Assembly: GCF_003001935.1 (NCBI RefSeq)
Contig: NZ_PVNG01000040.1
Coordinates: 1-58,082 of the forward strand
Direction: 5' to 3'
DNA from: Nonomuraea fuscirosea
GTDB taxonomy: Bacteria; Actinomycetota; Actinomycetes; Streptosporangiales; Streptosporangiaceae
Length of the DNA: 58,082 bases
A model generated the notes under the pieces. That model had not been told where the DNA came from, ran no database searches, and saw only the letters and a list, made by a program, of their open reading frames with translations. Positions 9,470 to 17,805 of this stretch are shown piece by piece (the first letter of the stretch is position 1; every line of letters begins with the position of its first letter). The position numbers and the translations under genes are program-made.

Positions 9470-9734
9470 GAAGCAATCTTGGCAATTCCAGGGAGCCAGT
9501 AGTGCTCGAACGTACGGGCGGCAGCCCGTCATTGGCACAGTGCCTGAGTTCGACGTCGTAGCAGTCCGCGATCCAGGTCGCGATCTCAGCGAGCCCCTGC
9601 GTGAGTGCGAAGTGGTGGCGGTGCACGAACTCGACCCTCAGGGTGCTGTTGAGCGACCCGATAGCTCCCGCTCGAGCGCGCGCCCGATCCAGCCCATGCT
9701 TGCGGTATTCGGCCTGGTAACGCGCGGCGACCAA
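9470..9734 (-). pseudogene. IS3-family transposase, C-terminal rve fragment
   Basis: The frame reads GSLNSTLRVEFVHRH, then IATWIADCYD and HCANDGLPPV. This is the block around the final catalytic glutamate and the C-terminus of IS3 OrfB. The glutamate position is altered (GSLN where ES.N is usual) and the N-terminal two thirds is absent. Confidence 0.7.
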
Positions 9735-10149
9735 GTATTAGCCCTTTCCGCCGTATTCGGTCTACCTCCTACAGGCACACCTGCAAGCAGATTCTGACTG
9801 CCCTCCTGAGCGGGTTCAATCAAATGCTGGCGGGGTGGGCGCACAGCTTCCGCCATGGCGTGCGCGAGAAGACCTTCGCCGCGATCGACCGTCACGCATG
9901 GCAGAGGGTCGGTGTCGTCCGCAGGGCGTCCAACGTCGCGATCGTCCCTTGCGGTGAGAGCCGCACGGCGCGTTCGGGACCGCGGCTCGGAGAACAGACC
10001 GGTGACACCGGCACCGCGCTTCGAGCCGAACACAAGCCCCGTCAGTGCCCTCCGCTCACTGCCCCTTGCGGCGGTACGGGAGCGGAGAAGCGACTCTCGT
10101 CGAGACATTGGCTGGGAGGATTCACCGATATTCAAGCCGGGATCCAGGC
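9735..10149. other. Intergenic region with no recognisable gene
   Basis: Open frames are short and without motifs. The stretch lies beyond the 3' end of the aminopeptidase gene and next to the IS3 remnant, so it is probably decayed flank. Confidence 0.4.
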
Positions 10150-11355
10150 TCAGATCTGCCACTCGTCGTTGCGGAGCAGCTCCACCCGACCGCCGCCGCG
10201 GGGGATGCCAGTGACCGTGACATCCGGGCCGCCCACCATGAAATCGACATGGACCATAGAGGTGTTCACGCCCGCCGCGTCCGGGCGGCTGCGCAGGTGT
10301 TCCGGTACGCCGGGCGGGAGGCCGGCGCCCCAGGCCAGATGGCAGGTAGCGTTCTCGTCCAGCAGGGTCTCCAGGTAGGTGATGCCGGTCTGACCCACTC
10401 GGGACAAGCCGTCGACCAGTGCGAGCTCGCCGAGCCGGGCCGCTCCTGGGTCGGTCGCTTGGTGGGTGCGGACGATGTCGGCTCCCATACTCGCACGCAC
10501 CTTGGTCGCCACGCCGTCGGTGAAGGTCAGCTCCAGGTCGTGGATGATGTTCCCGTCGAGGGCGAGAGGCCGGGTCGAGCGTACGACGCCGTTGACGCGG
10601 CGATGGTCGGGCGTGGTGAAAACCTCTTCGGTGGGCAGGTTTGCTTGGAAGGACCTGCCTTTGGAGTCGTTGAGCCGTGCCGCCGTCCAGTGGGCTTGGG
10701 GCAGCAGGCCGATGGTCAGGTCGGTGCCAGGGCCCTCGAACCGTACCGCGTCGAGCTGCATGTCCCTCAGCGTCTCGGCCCGCCGCACCAGCTCGGTGAT
10801 CCGACTCTGCCAGGCCGCACTGGGATCGCGCTCGTCGAGGCGGAGGATGCGCCGCAATTCTCGCCACAGGCCATCCTGGTCGGGCTCGCCGAACACGGCG
10901 CGCGCCCACTCCGGCGTCGCGTACGGGATGATCGTCCATCTGGCCAGGTTGTTGAGCTGAAGCCGCAGCCGGGACGCCAGCTGGGGCATGCGGTCCTTGC
11001 CGGCTCGGACCTGATCCTGCCCGGCCAGAAGGTCGGGGGTCGCAGTGCCGCGGATGTTGACGAGCACGCCCGTGTGCCGTTCCAGGCCATCGTTGCGGGC
11101 GTCCAGCCAATCCGGAACCTCACTCAGCGTCTCCGCAGGAGCGTGCTGGACGCGGGAGCGTTTGGCGTACGGGTCGAAATACCAGATATCGACATAGCGG
11201 GCGCCCCGCGCGTACGCTGCCTCGGCCAGGGCACGGGCAAGCGGAGCGTGCTCGATCTCGGCGTTGACGAGCACCCGGTCGTCGGCCTCGATGGGCACGG
11301 CGACGTCGAACACCACGTCGGCGTAGCGGGCCAGCTCAGCAGGGGAAATAGTCAC
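10150..11355 (-). CDS. M29-family metalloaminopeptidase (AmpS/AmpT type)
   Basis: The 401-residue enzyme starts at GTG 11355, placed 6 bases after an AGGAG site; longer in-frame extensions lack coding character. It removes N-terminal residues from peptides with two metal ions. Expected M29 ligands can be matched by order: the LPTEE pair at 243-244, Glu310 in LGELALV, His339 in HLAWG, and the His369/Asp371 pair in HVDFMVG. The family is usually cytoplasmic. Its start overlaps the stop of the MFS gene as GTGA, so the two are translationally coupled. Pairing an exporter with a peptidase suggests processing or disposal of peptides or amino-acid conjugates. Confidence 0.9.
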   Translation of the reverse strand: MTISPAELARYADVVFDVAVPIEADDRVLVNAEIEHAPLARALAEAAYARGARYVDIWYFDPYAKRSRVQHAPAETLSEVPDWLDARNDGLERHTGVLVNIRGTATPDLLAGQDQVRAGKDRMPQLASRLRLQLNNLARWTIIPYATPEWARAVFGEPDQDGLWRELRRILRLDERDPSAAWQSRITELVRRAETLRDMQLDAVRFEGPGTDLTIGLLPQAHWTAARLNDSKGRSFQANLPTEEVFTTPDHRRVNGVVRSTRPLALDGNIIHDLELTFTDGVATKVRASMGADIVRTHQATDPGAARLGELALVDGLSRVGQTGITYLETLLDENATCHLAWGAGLPPGVPEHLRSRPDAAGVNTSMVHVDFMVGGPDVTVTGIPRGGGRVELLRNDEWQI

Positions 11356-12467
11356 GATGTTCTCCTTCGCGAGGGGAGGGGGATGACGAGCGGCACCGCG
11401 GCGGCCGACACGAGGGCGGCCACGGCGAATCCGCCGGCCAAGCCTGAGGTCTGCGCAAGAGCACCGAGCGCGAGAGCGGCGCTCAGGAATCCGAGGTCGA
11501 AGAACGCCGTCGTCGTGGCAACGGCGGAGCCGCGTTCCGTCATGGGTAAGCCGGTCACCGCTATTCCCAGGAACGCGGGCAGCCCGAGCCCCTGCCCGGT
11601 GCCGATCACGGCGGCCGCGCAAAGAGCTCCGGCCGTCGAGGGCCAGAGGGCAAGCAGAGCGAGGCCCAGAGTGGTGACGATGAGGGCGGTGGTGGCGGCA
11701 ATCCTTGGTGGCAGGCGGTGCGGGATCAGTCGGATGCCGATGAGGACCGCGCCGTAGATGAGGAAGTGGTGACCGCTATCACCCCCGCCGAGCGTGGCGA
11801 CGTGCAAGGGAAGGAAGGCCGTGAACGCTGTGTAGCCCCACACAGATGCCAGGTAACCGAGGCCGGGACGGATTCCCGCACGGTGGATCAGCGCCGAGCG
11901 TTTCGGCGTGCTGGTGGTGACGGGCAGGGCGGAGGAGAGGGCCGCGGCGATGCCGGCCGCGAGAGCGGCGAGGACCCAGACGGCGCTGAAGCCCGCGAGT
12001 GCGTACAGTTTTTCGGCGATCACGGGCCCGACAAGGAGGCCGGTGTTCACGGCGACCGAGAAATGGTTGATTGCCCGGTTCGGACGATCATGATCGCTCG
12101 ACGCCGCGGCCAGGCCTACGTAGGTCAGCGCCTCTCCAGCCCCGGCGACAATCCGGCAGGCGAGGAAGAGCGAGAGTGAGTCGGCGGCGAGGAGTCCGAG
12201 CGACGCCGCGGCCAGCGCCAGGGCTCCGGTGCAGGTGGTGGTTCGGCGTCCGACGCGGTCGGCCAGGCGTCCGGCGAACGGCCGGACCAGCACGGCAGTG
12301 ATTCCCGTGATCGCCAGTGAGACGCCTACCGTGCCGGTCCCCGCGTCCAGGGGGCCGGTGAGGTATCTCGGCACCGTCGGAATGAGCAGGCCGATCGCGA
12401 GGAAGCAGGAGGCGGTGCACGTGAGCAGGCGCGCGTCCGCGGACGTGGGCAGGGGTGCGGTGGTCAC
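11352..12467 (-). CDS. MFS transporter, drug-efflux-like
   Basis: The 371-residue protein has about 12 membrane segments and the MFS motif A GRLADRVGRR in the loop after helix two. It should be a proton-driven exporter in the cytoplasmic membrane, and the substrate is not readable. I place the start at GTG 12467, which overlaps the regulator's stop as GTGA. The in-frame extension to 12608 is antisense-like coding of the regulator and unlikely to be used. Couplings on both sides (regulator-MFS and MFS-aminopeptidase) make a tight three-gene unit in which the regulator probably responds to the exported compound. Confidence 0.88.
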   Translation of the reverse strand: MTTAPLPTSADARLLTCTASCFLAIGLLIPTVPRYLTGPLDAGTGTVGVSLAITGITAVLVRPFAGRLADRVGRRTTTCTGALALAAASLGLLAADSLSLFLACRIVAGAGEALTYVGLAAASSDHDRPNRAINHFSVAVNTGLLVGPVIAEKLYALAGFSAVWVLAALAAGIAAALSSALPVTTSTPKRSALIHRAGIRPGLGYLASVWGYTAFTAFLPLHVATLGGGDSGHHFLIYGAVLIGIRLIPHRLPPRIAATTALIVTTLGLALLALWPSTAGALCAAAVIGTGQGLGLPAFLGIAVTGLPMTERGSAVATTTAFFDLGFLSAALALGALAQTSGLAGGFAVAALVSAAAVPLVIPLPSRRRTS

Positions 12468-12985
12468 TCGTGAAGTTCCAGCAGCAGCGCCGTTATGCTC
12501 ACTTTGACCGCGTCCTGGGTGCGGGGCGGGTCGGCCTTGTCGTGGACGAGGGCCACCGCCTGATCGATCAGGCTGACGACCTCCTCCCAGACCGACTTGT
12601 TCAGCCACACCTCCGCGTCCATCGACATGCGCTGGCGCTGCGTCTCCCGCAGCCGTCGGGCCAGATCGGTGCTCAACGCCTGGTGCATGACCTGCCTGCT
12701 GTCCGAACGGTCCAGTCGGGCACCGCTCGACGGGTCGTAGCGGTAACGGCGCCGCGGCCGGCCTTTGCCGCCCTTGCCCGGCTCCTCGTCGACACCCTGC
12801 AGGAAGCCCGCCTTGGCCAGGGTGCGCAGGTGATAGCTGGCGGAGGCGTGGGCGATGCCCAGTTCGTCGGCGACCTCGGTGGCCGACAACGACGTGCCTG
12901 TGAGCAACGACACGATGCGGATGCGCAGCGGGTTGGCCAGCGCCCGCAGCGGCACCAGATCTTCGGCCTCACTTTCCCAAGACAT
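12464..12985 (-). CDS. ArsR-like winged-helix transcriptional regulator (HTH_20)
   Basis: The 173-residue protein begins with LRALANPLRIRIVSLLTG, then ATEVADELGIAHASASYHLRTLAKAGFL, the ArsR/HTH_20 winged helix. A basic wing (GKGRPRRRYRY) follows. The helical C-terminal half has no cysteine metal site, so this is not a classic metal sensor. It is the first gene of an operon with the MFS exporter and M29 aminopeptidase, with GTGA overlap to the exporter. A 48-bp palindrome covers its start codon and would allow tight autorepression. Confidence 0.9.
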   Translation of the reverse strand: MSWESEAEDLVPLRALANPLRIRIVSLLTGTSLSATEVADELGIAHASASYHLRTLAKAGFLQGVDEEPGKGGKGRPRRRYRYDPSSGARLDRSDSRQVMHQALSTDLARRLRETQRQRMSMDAEVWLNKSVWEEVVSLIDQAVALVHDKADPPRTQDAVKVSITALLLELHE

Positions 12986-13020
12986 ATTGGGAACTATATC
13001 CCAACATGCCTTGGGAAAGT
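12973..13020. promoter_or_regulatory. Concentric 48-bp palindromic operator over the regulator start
   Basis: Two perfect inverted repeats share one centre (12996.5). The outer pair is CTTTCCCAAG at 12973-12982 with CTTGGGAAAG at 13011-13020. The inner pair is TTGGGA at 12988-12993 with TCCCAA at 13000-13005. The outer left arm lies inside the first codons of the ArsR-like gene (ATG at 12985). Core TTGGGA/TCCCAA units repeat four times in alternating orientation, consistent with two dimers. Operator function is inferred. Confidence 0.7.
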
Positions 13021-13329
13021 AGGTTGGGCAACGCCCGCAGACTTTCCGCAGGCTCTGGACAATGGGCTGACCGCGGGCAAAGAGGGTCCGGCTTCACCAT
13101 CGGCCGGGGATGCATGAGATGCGGACACCCGGGGGTCGATGCGCCACAGCCGTCATCAACTGATCACGCTTGACCGCTGACCGCAATGCCGTCATTGACG
13201 AACAGGCAGGCGTCGGACACGATGCCCGGGCGGATTCTCTGCCTGAAACGTGGTGAGCGGCCGGATCCAGGGGACCTGGCTGGCTCCGGCCGCGCGGTCG
13301 ACCAGGGCGGCGCGGCGTCGCTGCTCATC

Positions 13330-13670
13330 GCCGTGCCGTAACCGTGCAGACCCGCTGAGCGCTCCCGCGTTTCGTCGCCCGGGGCGCGGGCCACTTCCGC
13401 TTCATCTCGGTCTCGACGAAGGCCAGCGGCGCGGTGCCGGGGCTGGTGACCTCGTGTTCGCTGCGGTCGGACGGAGATAGGACTCACCCGCCCGCAGCTG
13501 CGAGGTGCGACTATGCCACCGTCGGTGAGCACGTCGGTTCAGCCTTTAGTGACGGGGCGACAACGTGCTCGTGTACCTGGCGGTCGATGCTGTGAGGGCT
13601 CGAAGTCCCAGCGGGTGACCCGCGCCCGCTCGTCCTCGTGCTGCTCGCTCGCGTGGGTCGTGCCTGTCAT
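13330..13670 (-). pseudogene. Decayed cupin-domain gene
   Basis: From an ATG at 13670 the frame reads ARVTRWDFEPSQ. After a frame change, GRVLSPSDRSEHEVTSPGTAPLAFVETEMK follows in pieces, the second half of a small cupin barrel ending before a basic tail. The central H-x-H metal strand is scrambled and a stop interrupts the frame. I infer a former cupin protein of about 110 residues, one that is no longer made. Confidence 0.5.
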
Positions 13671-13734
13671 GGCCGAACGCCTTGCTGTCGGGTTGCCGCA
13701 CCGGTTACGCGAGCGGGGATAGCCGCGTTGCAGG

Positions 13735-14673
13735 CTATCTGGCAGATTGTCGCGGAGACAGTGCGGGCATGTCACCGGCGGTGGTCGCGGTGCGTCGGGC
13801 GAGCAGATCAGTGACCAGCGCCAGCGGGGGCCAAGTGAGGCGGCCGCGGTGGGCGACGGCGTAGGCCCGCAGCGTCACCCGGGGACTGGTAAGCGGTATC
13901 AGGCAGACCTGAGGGAAGGTCGCAACGCCGATCGGCAGCAGTCCTACGCCCAGCTGTGCGCTGATCATGCCCTGGACCAGGTCGAGACTGTCAGCCTGGT
14001 GCGTGATGCGGGGGGTGAATCCGGCCATCGAGGCCAGGATGCGAATGACCGTCTCGTCGGCGGTGTTGCGGGAGTTGACGATCCAGTCGTGCGCACTGAA
14101 GCAGGCGAAGACTTCCAGCGTGTCCGCGGTCTGGGGCACATCGGCGTGGGTGGGGATGCCCAGGCCCCACGGGGCTGTCCACAAAGTGGTGACGTGCACC
14201 GTTGGATCGGTTTCGGCCGGGGCCAGGTTGTAGTCATAGGTCAGGGCCAGGTCCGTCTCGTCTGCGGCCAGAAGGTGAAGGGCCTCAGCGGGTTCGTGTT
14301 CGCGCACCAGGACGCGAAGCCGCGGATGGTCACTGGCCAGTTCAGTGACCAGGGGCAGCAGGTGGGCTCGGATAGCGGTGGCGAAGCCGGCCACCCGCAG
14401 GGTGCCGTTGGGATCGGCCTCGGGGGCGAGATCGAGACGGGCGGCTTCCACCGCGGCGAGGATCGTCACGGCGTGCTCGGCCAGGCGACGGCCCGCCGGC
14501 GTAAGCCTGACCCGCCGACCATCCGGCTCGATCAGGGCAGCGCCCATCTCTTTCGCGAGGACAGTGAGCTGCTGCGAAACCGTCGAGGTGGCGGTGCCCA
14601 TCGCGTCGGCGACCGCGCGCATCGAGCCCAGCCGGGACAGTTCCAACAGAAGTCGCAGGCGCCGTGTCTCCAT
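13735..14673 (-). CDS. LysR-family transcriptional regulator
   Basis: The 312-residue protein has a winged HTH (SMRAVADAMGTATSTVSQQLTVL) in the first 65 residues and a periplasmic-binding-protein-like effector domain after about residue 90. I prefer the METRRLRLL start at 14673, where family members begin. An in-frame ATG seven codons upstream (14694) lies within the probable operator. It diverges from the EamA exporter gene with an 84-bp gap, the classic arrangement for LysR control of an amino-acid or metabolite exporter. The last 20 residues (after LARRTATT) look unconserved. Confidence 0.92.
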   Translation of the reverse strand: METRRLRLLLELSRLGSMRAVADAMGTATSTVSQQLTVLAKEMGAALIEPDGRRVRLTPAGRRLAEHAVTILAAVEAARLDLAPEADPNGTLRVAGFATAIRAHLLPLVTELASDHPRLRVLVREHEPAEALHLLAADETDLALTYDYNLAPAETDPTVHVTTLWTAPWGLGIPTHADVPQTADTLEVFACFSAHDWIVNSRNTADETVIRILASMAGFTPRITHQADSLDLVQGMISAQLGVGLLPIGVATFPQVCLIPLTSPRVTLRAYAVAHRGRLTWPPLALVTDLLARRTATTAGDMPALSPRQSAR

Positions 14674-14682
14674 GGTCCTATT

Positions 14683-14699
14683 GTTCAGGTTCACCGAAC
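14683..14699. promoter_or_regulatory. Putative LysR box between divergent genes
   Basis: GTTC at 14683-14686 and GAAC at 14696-14699 form an inverted repeat with a 9-base spacer, giving a T-N11-A type site. It lies in the 84-bp gap between the LysR and exporter starts. Inferred from position and symmetry only. Confidence 0.4.
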
Positions 14700-14757
14700 G
14701 AATTGTCCATGATTGGCATGTGGACGCGAACGATAGCCGCGACCTTTACTGGAACCC

Positions 14758-15675
14758 ATGAGTTCGCTGTCATCTCCGAGCCGACCGCGTACCAGCGGCA
14801 CCCAGGCCGGGTTCCTCATGGCACTGGCCTCCATGTTCACCGTCCAGGTCGGCGCGGCGTTGACGGTGCCCTTGTTCGGCCAGCTCGGCGCGCTGGGCAC
14901 CGCCGGACTGCGCCTGGGGTGGGCCGGCGTGCTCCTGCTTCTCCTCGTCCGGCCCCGGCGCCGCGACTTCACCCACCGGGACCTGGCGGCCTGCACCGTC
15001 CTGGGTGTGGCGACCGCGGGGATGATGCTGTTCTTCATGCTCGCCTTCTCCCGCCTGCCGCTGGGCACCGCGAGCGCGCTGGAGTTCCTCGGCCCTCTGG
15101 CCGTCTCCCTGTACGGGCCCGGGCGTGGGCGCAAGGTCTGGACGGTGGCGGCCACGATCGGCGTGGTACTGCTGACCGAGCCCTGGCACGGAAGCCTCGA
15201 TCCGCTCGGGATCGGTTACGCGCTGGCCGCCGCGGCCTGCTGGGCTGCCTACATCCTGCTCACCCAGCGCGTCGGCGACAGCGTCACCGGCCTGAAGGGA
15301 CTGGCCCTCTCCATGCCCGTCGCGGGCATCGTCGGCATGCTCATCGCCGCACCCACCCTCTCCGCTCACGTGACCTGGCCAGCCTTGTGGACCATGCTCG
15401 CCCTGGCCGCCCTGAGCCCCGTACTGCCCTTCGCCCTCGAATTCCTCGCCCTGCGTCGCTTGACGACCTCCGCCTTCGGCACCCTGATGTGCCTCGAACC
15501 TGCCATCGCCACGCTGATCGGCCTCCTGGTACTCGGTCAGACACCCGGCCTGGCACCCGCGGTCGGCATCGCCTTCGTCGTGATCGCCGGCATGGGCGCA
15601 ACCCGCGCCGGCGCGCGCCCGGCGCCCGACACACTGCCCGCGCCGAAACCCTGCGTCGAACAAGCGTCGTCGTGA
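14758..15675 (+). CDS. EamA-family (RhtA-like) metabolite exporter
   Basis: The 305-residue protein has about 10 hydrophobic segments arranged as two EamA repeats, one ending near PWHGSLDPLGIGYAL and the other near ALEFLALRRLTTSAFGTLMCLEPAIATLIG. The latter, with its conserved glutamate and proline, resembles RhtA/YddG-type threonine, homoserine or aromatic amino-acid exporters. It should act as an inner-membrane exporter. The gene diverges from the LysR regulator, which likely controls it. A GGAA sequence lies close before the ATG. The substrate is unknown. Confidence 0.9.
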   Translation: MSSLSSPSRPRTSGTQAGFLMALASMFTVQVGAALTVPLFGQLGALGTAGLRLGWAGVLLLLLVRPRRRDFTHRDLAACTVLGVATAGMMLFFMLAFSRLPLGTASALEFLGPLAVSLYGPGRGRKVWTVAATIGVVLLTEPWHGSLDPLGIGYALAAAACWAAYILLTQRVGDSVTGLKGLALSMPVAGIVGMLIAAPTLSAHVTWPALWTMLALAALSPVLPFALEFLALRRLTTSAFGTLMCLEPAIATLIGLLVLGQTPGLAPAVGIAFVVIAGMGATRAGARPAPDTLPAPKPCVEQASS

Positions 15676-15811
15676 TCACTAAGCATCGGTATCAAGCCGG
15701 TGATCTCAGAGAGGACCAGCACGGCCGCGAAGCGGGGGTAAGGGCTGCGGATGCCGTCCGTAGTCCTTACCAGGGCTGCCCTACCATGGGGGCCTATGAC
15801 AGTGGATGACC

Positions 15812-17665
15812 TCAACCGGTGAGGAGTTCATCACAGGCACCGCACACGCGCAGGGCGAACCACAGGTCGTAGCGCGCGGACGGGCTGTCCAGCAGCGAAC
15901 GTCCCAGCACCTCCTCGATCCTGGTCAGGCGTTTGCGCAACCCGGGTGCCGAAATGCCCAGCGCTGCCGCGGCCGGCTCCAGCCGGGCGTTGTTGGCCAG
16001 CCACATCCGCAGGGTCTCCAGGAACGCCACCGCATCGCGACCGGTCAGCGGGGACACCTGCATCGCGGCCCACTCGCGCACGTCCGTGGTGCCGAGAACG
16101 CGTTCCAGGGTGGTTTCGTTACCGGCACCCCTCGGCCCCTCGAGCACGCAGAGAGCAAGATGCAGCTTCGCCTGGACTTCGAGGTCGTCCAGACTGAGGC
16201 CGAGCACGTGCTCGATGAGCCGCAGCCGAGCTGACAACGTGTTGCGGTGGATCTTCAGGTGGCGGGCGGCGCCGCCATGGAAGTCGAGCCAGGATCGGAG
16301 CGTGGCGGTGAGTTCTGCGGCACCCGGATCTTGCAACCGGTCCGGCCGGTACACGCGCAGCGGCTCGAGCAGGGCGCCGGCCCACGGGTACCCACCGGCG
16401 CGCACCAGCGCCGCCAGATCTCCCCGGGGGTTGAACTCGGCGTAGTGCCCGGCTCTGCCCCGAGCGGTCGCCAGGGCGTGGAATGCCTGCCGGTAACCGG
16501 AGGACAAATCCCGCAGCGGGACGGTGCTACCGCGCCCGACGTGGATGTCGGCCGATCGGCCGGCGTGGAGCCGGAGCGCCCGTTCCATGGCGTCCGCCGT
16601 GTCATGGGCCGGGGCGAGCACTATGACGTGGCCGGCGTAGACGGGACAGCGGACGATCCAGGCCTTGCCCTGCGACGCGCGGTCGCACTCGGCCACCGAT
16701 CGGTCCCTGAGATCGGCCGGGCACTCCACGACATAGACGCGGATCTCCTCCGCGAGGCTTGGGCCCATGGTCTCGGCGACGCGATGTGCGGCCTCCATCT
16801 GGCCAACCAGGAGGAGGTGCAGCACCGTCTCTCGGATCTGCGCCTCCGCCCGGTCCACATCGTCGTGCCGGCGGCGCGACTCCTCGACGTTCCAGCTCAG
16901 CGAGAGCAGCCGGGACGCGTCGCCGATCAGGTTGCGGAGCGAAGCCGGGAACCGTTGCGGCCGTGCCACCATGAGGGCCGCGTTGTGGCTGCCCGCACCA
17001 AGGGCCTGAACGTGCACCACGCCAGCCTCGACATCCGCGGCCGCGGCGCCGGCCGCACCGCTGACCACGCGTTCGATGGCGGCCGAGGCCTGCTGGATCA
17101 TGTTCTCTGGAACGGCGGGAAAGGCGCGGCGGGGCGTACCGGACCGGTCCAGCAGAACCACGCTGCCCCCCACCTGGCGCGCGAGCCAGCGCAGAAGGTG
17201 GCTCACACCGTCCGGGCGGGTCACTTCCCGATGCAGCTCTTTGAGGTGATCGGCACTGTGCTCCCGCTCCTCGCGGATGATCTCCATGGCCTCCGCCCAT
17301 ACGAGATTCTGCTCGCCTCTCGCCAGCATCAGAGGCGTTTCCTGCGCCCGCGCCCAGGCGGTCAGGGCCTCGACCACGCGCGGGCTCGGATCCGAGGCGG
17401 TGACCAGGACCACACCCCCGGCGTTCACTCTGCTCAGGGCGCGCATCGTCTCCTCGGCCCGGCTGGCGAACGTTCCTCCAGCGAAGGGCAGGATGACGAG
17501 AGTCCGCCGGAGGATCTCCGGATGGGCCGCAGCCCACGTGCGCAGATCCGCCTTGGACACGATCAGCGCGGAATCGAGCCTGTGCGTCTGAACGGTTCCG
17601 GCCGACAGGACCCGCATCCCGAGCCTGGACCGGCCCACCAACGTGCTCACCGTGGGCATCGGCAC
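15812..17665 (-). CDS. PucR-type transcriptional regulator with two C-terminal HTH units
   Basis: The 617-residue protein has an N-terminal PucR-like ligand domain (to about residue 150), a GAF-like middle part and a GGDEF-like segment. It then carries two HTH_30 motifs. The first is ARHLKIHRNTLSARLRLIE with LGLSLDD. About 85 residues later comes a second, AAALGISAPGLRKRLTRIE with LGRSLLD. Typical PucR/CdaR proteins end after one such unit. It could bind DNA with two readers per subunit. A GTGTC/GACAC palindrome just upstream may be its own operator. Flanking genes (EamA, DUF4331) do not define the inducer, though purines or sugars are common for the family. Confidence 0.88.
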   Translation of the reverse strand: MPMPTVSTLVGRSRLGMRVLSAGTVQTHRLDSALIVSKADLRTWAAAHPEILRRTLVILPFAGGTFASRAEETMRALSRVNAGGVVLVTASDPSPRVVEALTAWARAQETPLMLARGEQNLVWAEAMEIIREEREHSADHLKELHREVTRPDGVSHLLRWLARQVGGSVVLLDRSGTPRRAFPAVPENMIQQASAAIERVVSGAAGAAAADVEAGVVHVQALGAGSHNAALMVARPQRFPASLRNLIGDASRLLSLSWNVEESRRRHDDVDRAEAQIRETVLHLLLVGQMEAAHRVAETMGPSLAEEIRVYVVECPADLRDRSVAECDRASQGKAWIVRCPVYAGHVIVLAPAHDTADAMERALRLHAGRSADIHVGRGSTVPLRDLSSGYRQAFHALATARGRAGHYAEFNPRGDLAALVRAGGYPWAGALLEPLRVYRPDRLQDPGAAELTATLRSWLDFHGGAARHLKIHRNTLSARLRLIEHVLGLSLDDLEVQAKLHLALCVLEGPRGAGNETTLERVLGTTDVREWAAMQVSPLTGRDAVAFLETLRMWLANNARLEPAAAALGISAPGLRKRLTRIEEVLGRSLLDSPSARYDLWFALRVCGACDELLTG

Positions 17666-17673
17666 CTCACCTC

Positions 17674-17687
17674 GTGTCTTATGACAC
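17674..17687. promoter_or_regulatory. Palindrome upstream of the PucR-type gene
   Basis: GTGTC at 17674-17678 and GACAC at 17683-17687 form a 5-bp inverted repeat with a TTAT spacer, starting 9 bases before the PucR-type ATG. Its position over the leader would suit autoregulation. This is inference from symmetry. Confidence 0.35.
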
Positions 17688-17805
17688 CCGTATGGTTCGG
17701 TTCAGGATAGTGCCCGCCGCCGGAGCAAAGCCACGAACATGCAGGTCATGCGCTGTGACTGCCCCGATACGTCACAGCGCATGACCACGTGCGCGGCGGT
17801 CGGTC

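Noticed and set aside
11356..11622. N-terminal extension of the aminopeptidase frame
   Set aside because: It overlaps the MFS gene, is Arg-rich and lacks a ribosome site; the GTG at 11355 has AGGAG and matches the family start.
10045..11757. A 570-codon open frame on the plus strand
   Set aside because: It is antisense to the aminopeptidase and MFS genes, which have full motifs, and its own sequence shows none. High GC leaves the opposite strand open.
16247..17710. A 487-codon open frame on the plus strand
   Set aside because: Antisense to the PucR-type gene; no domain and His/Arg/Gly-rich composition typical of a shadow frame.
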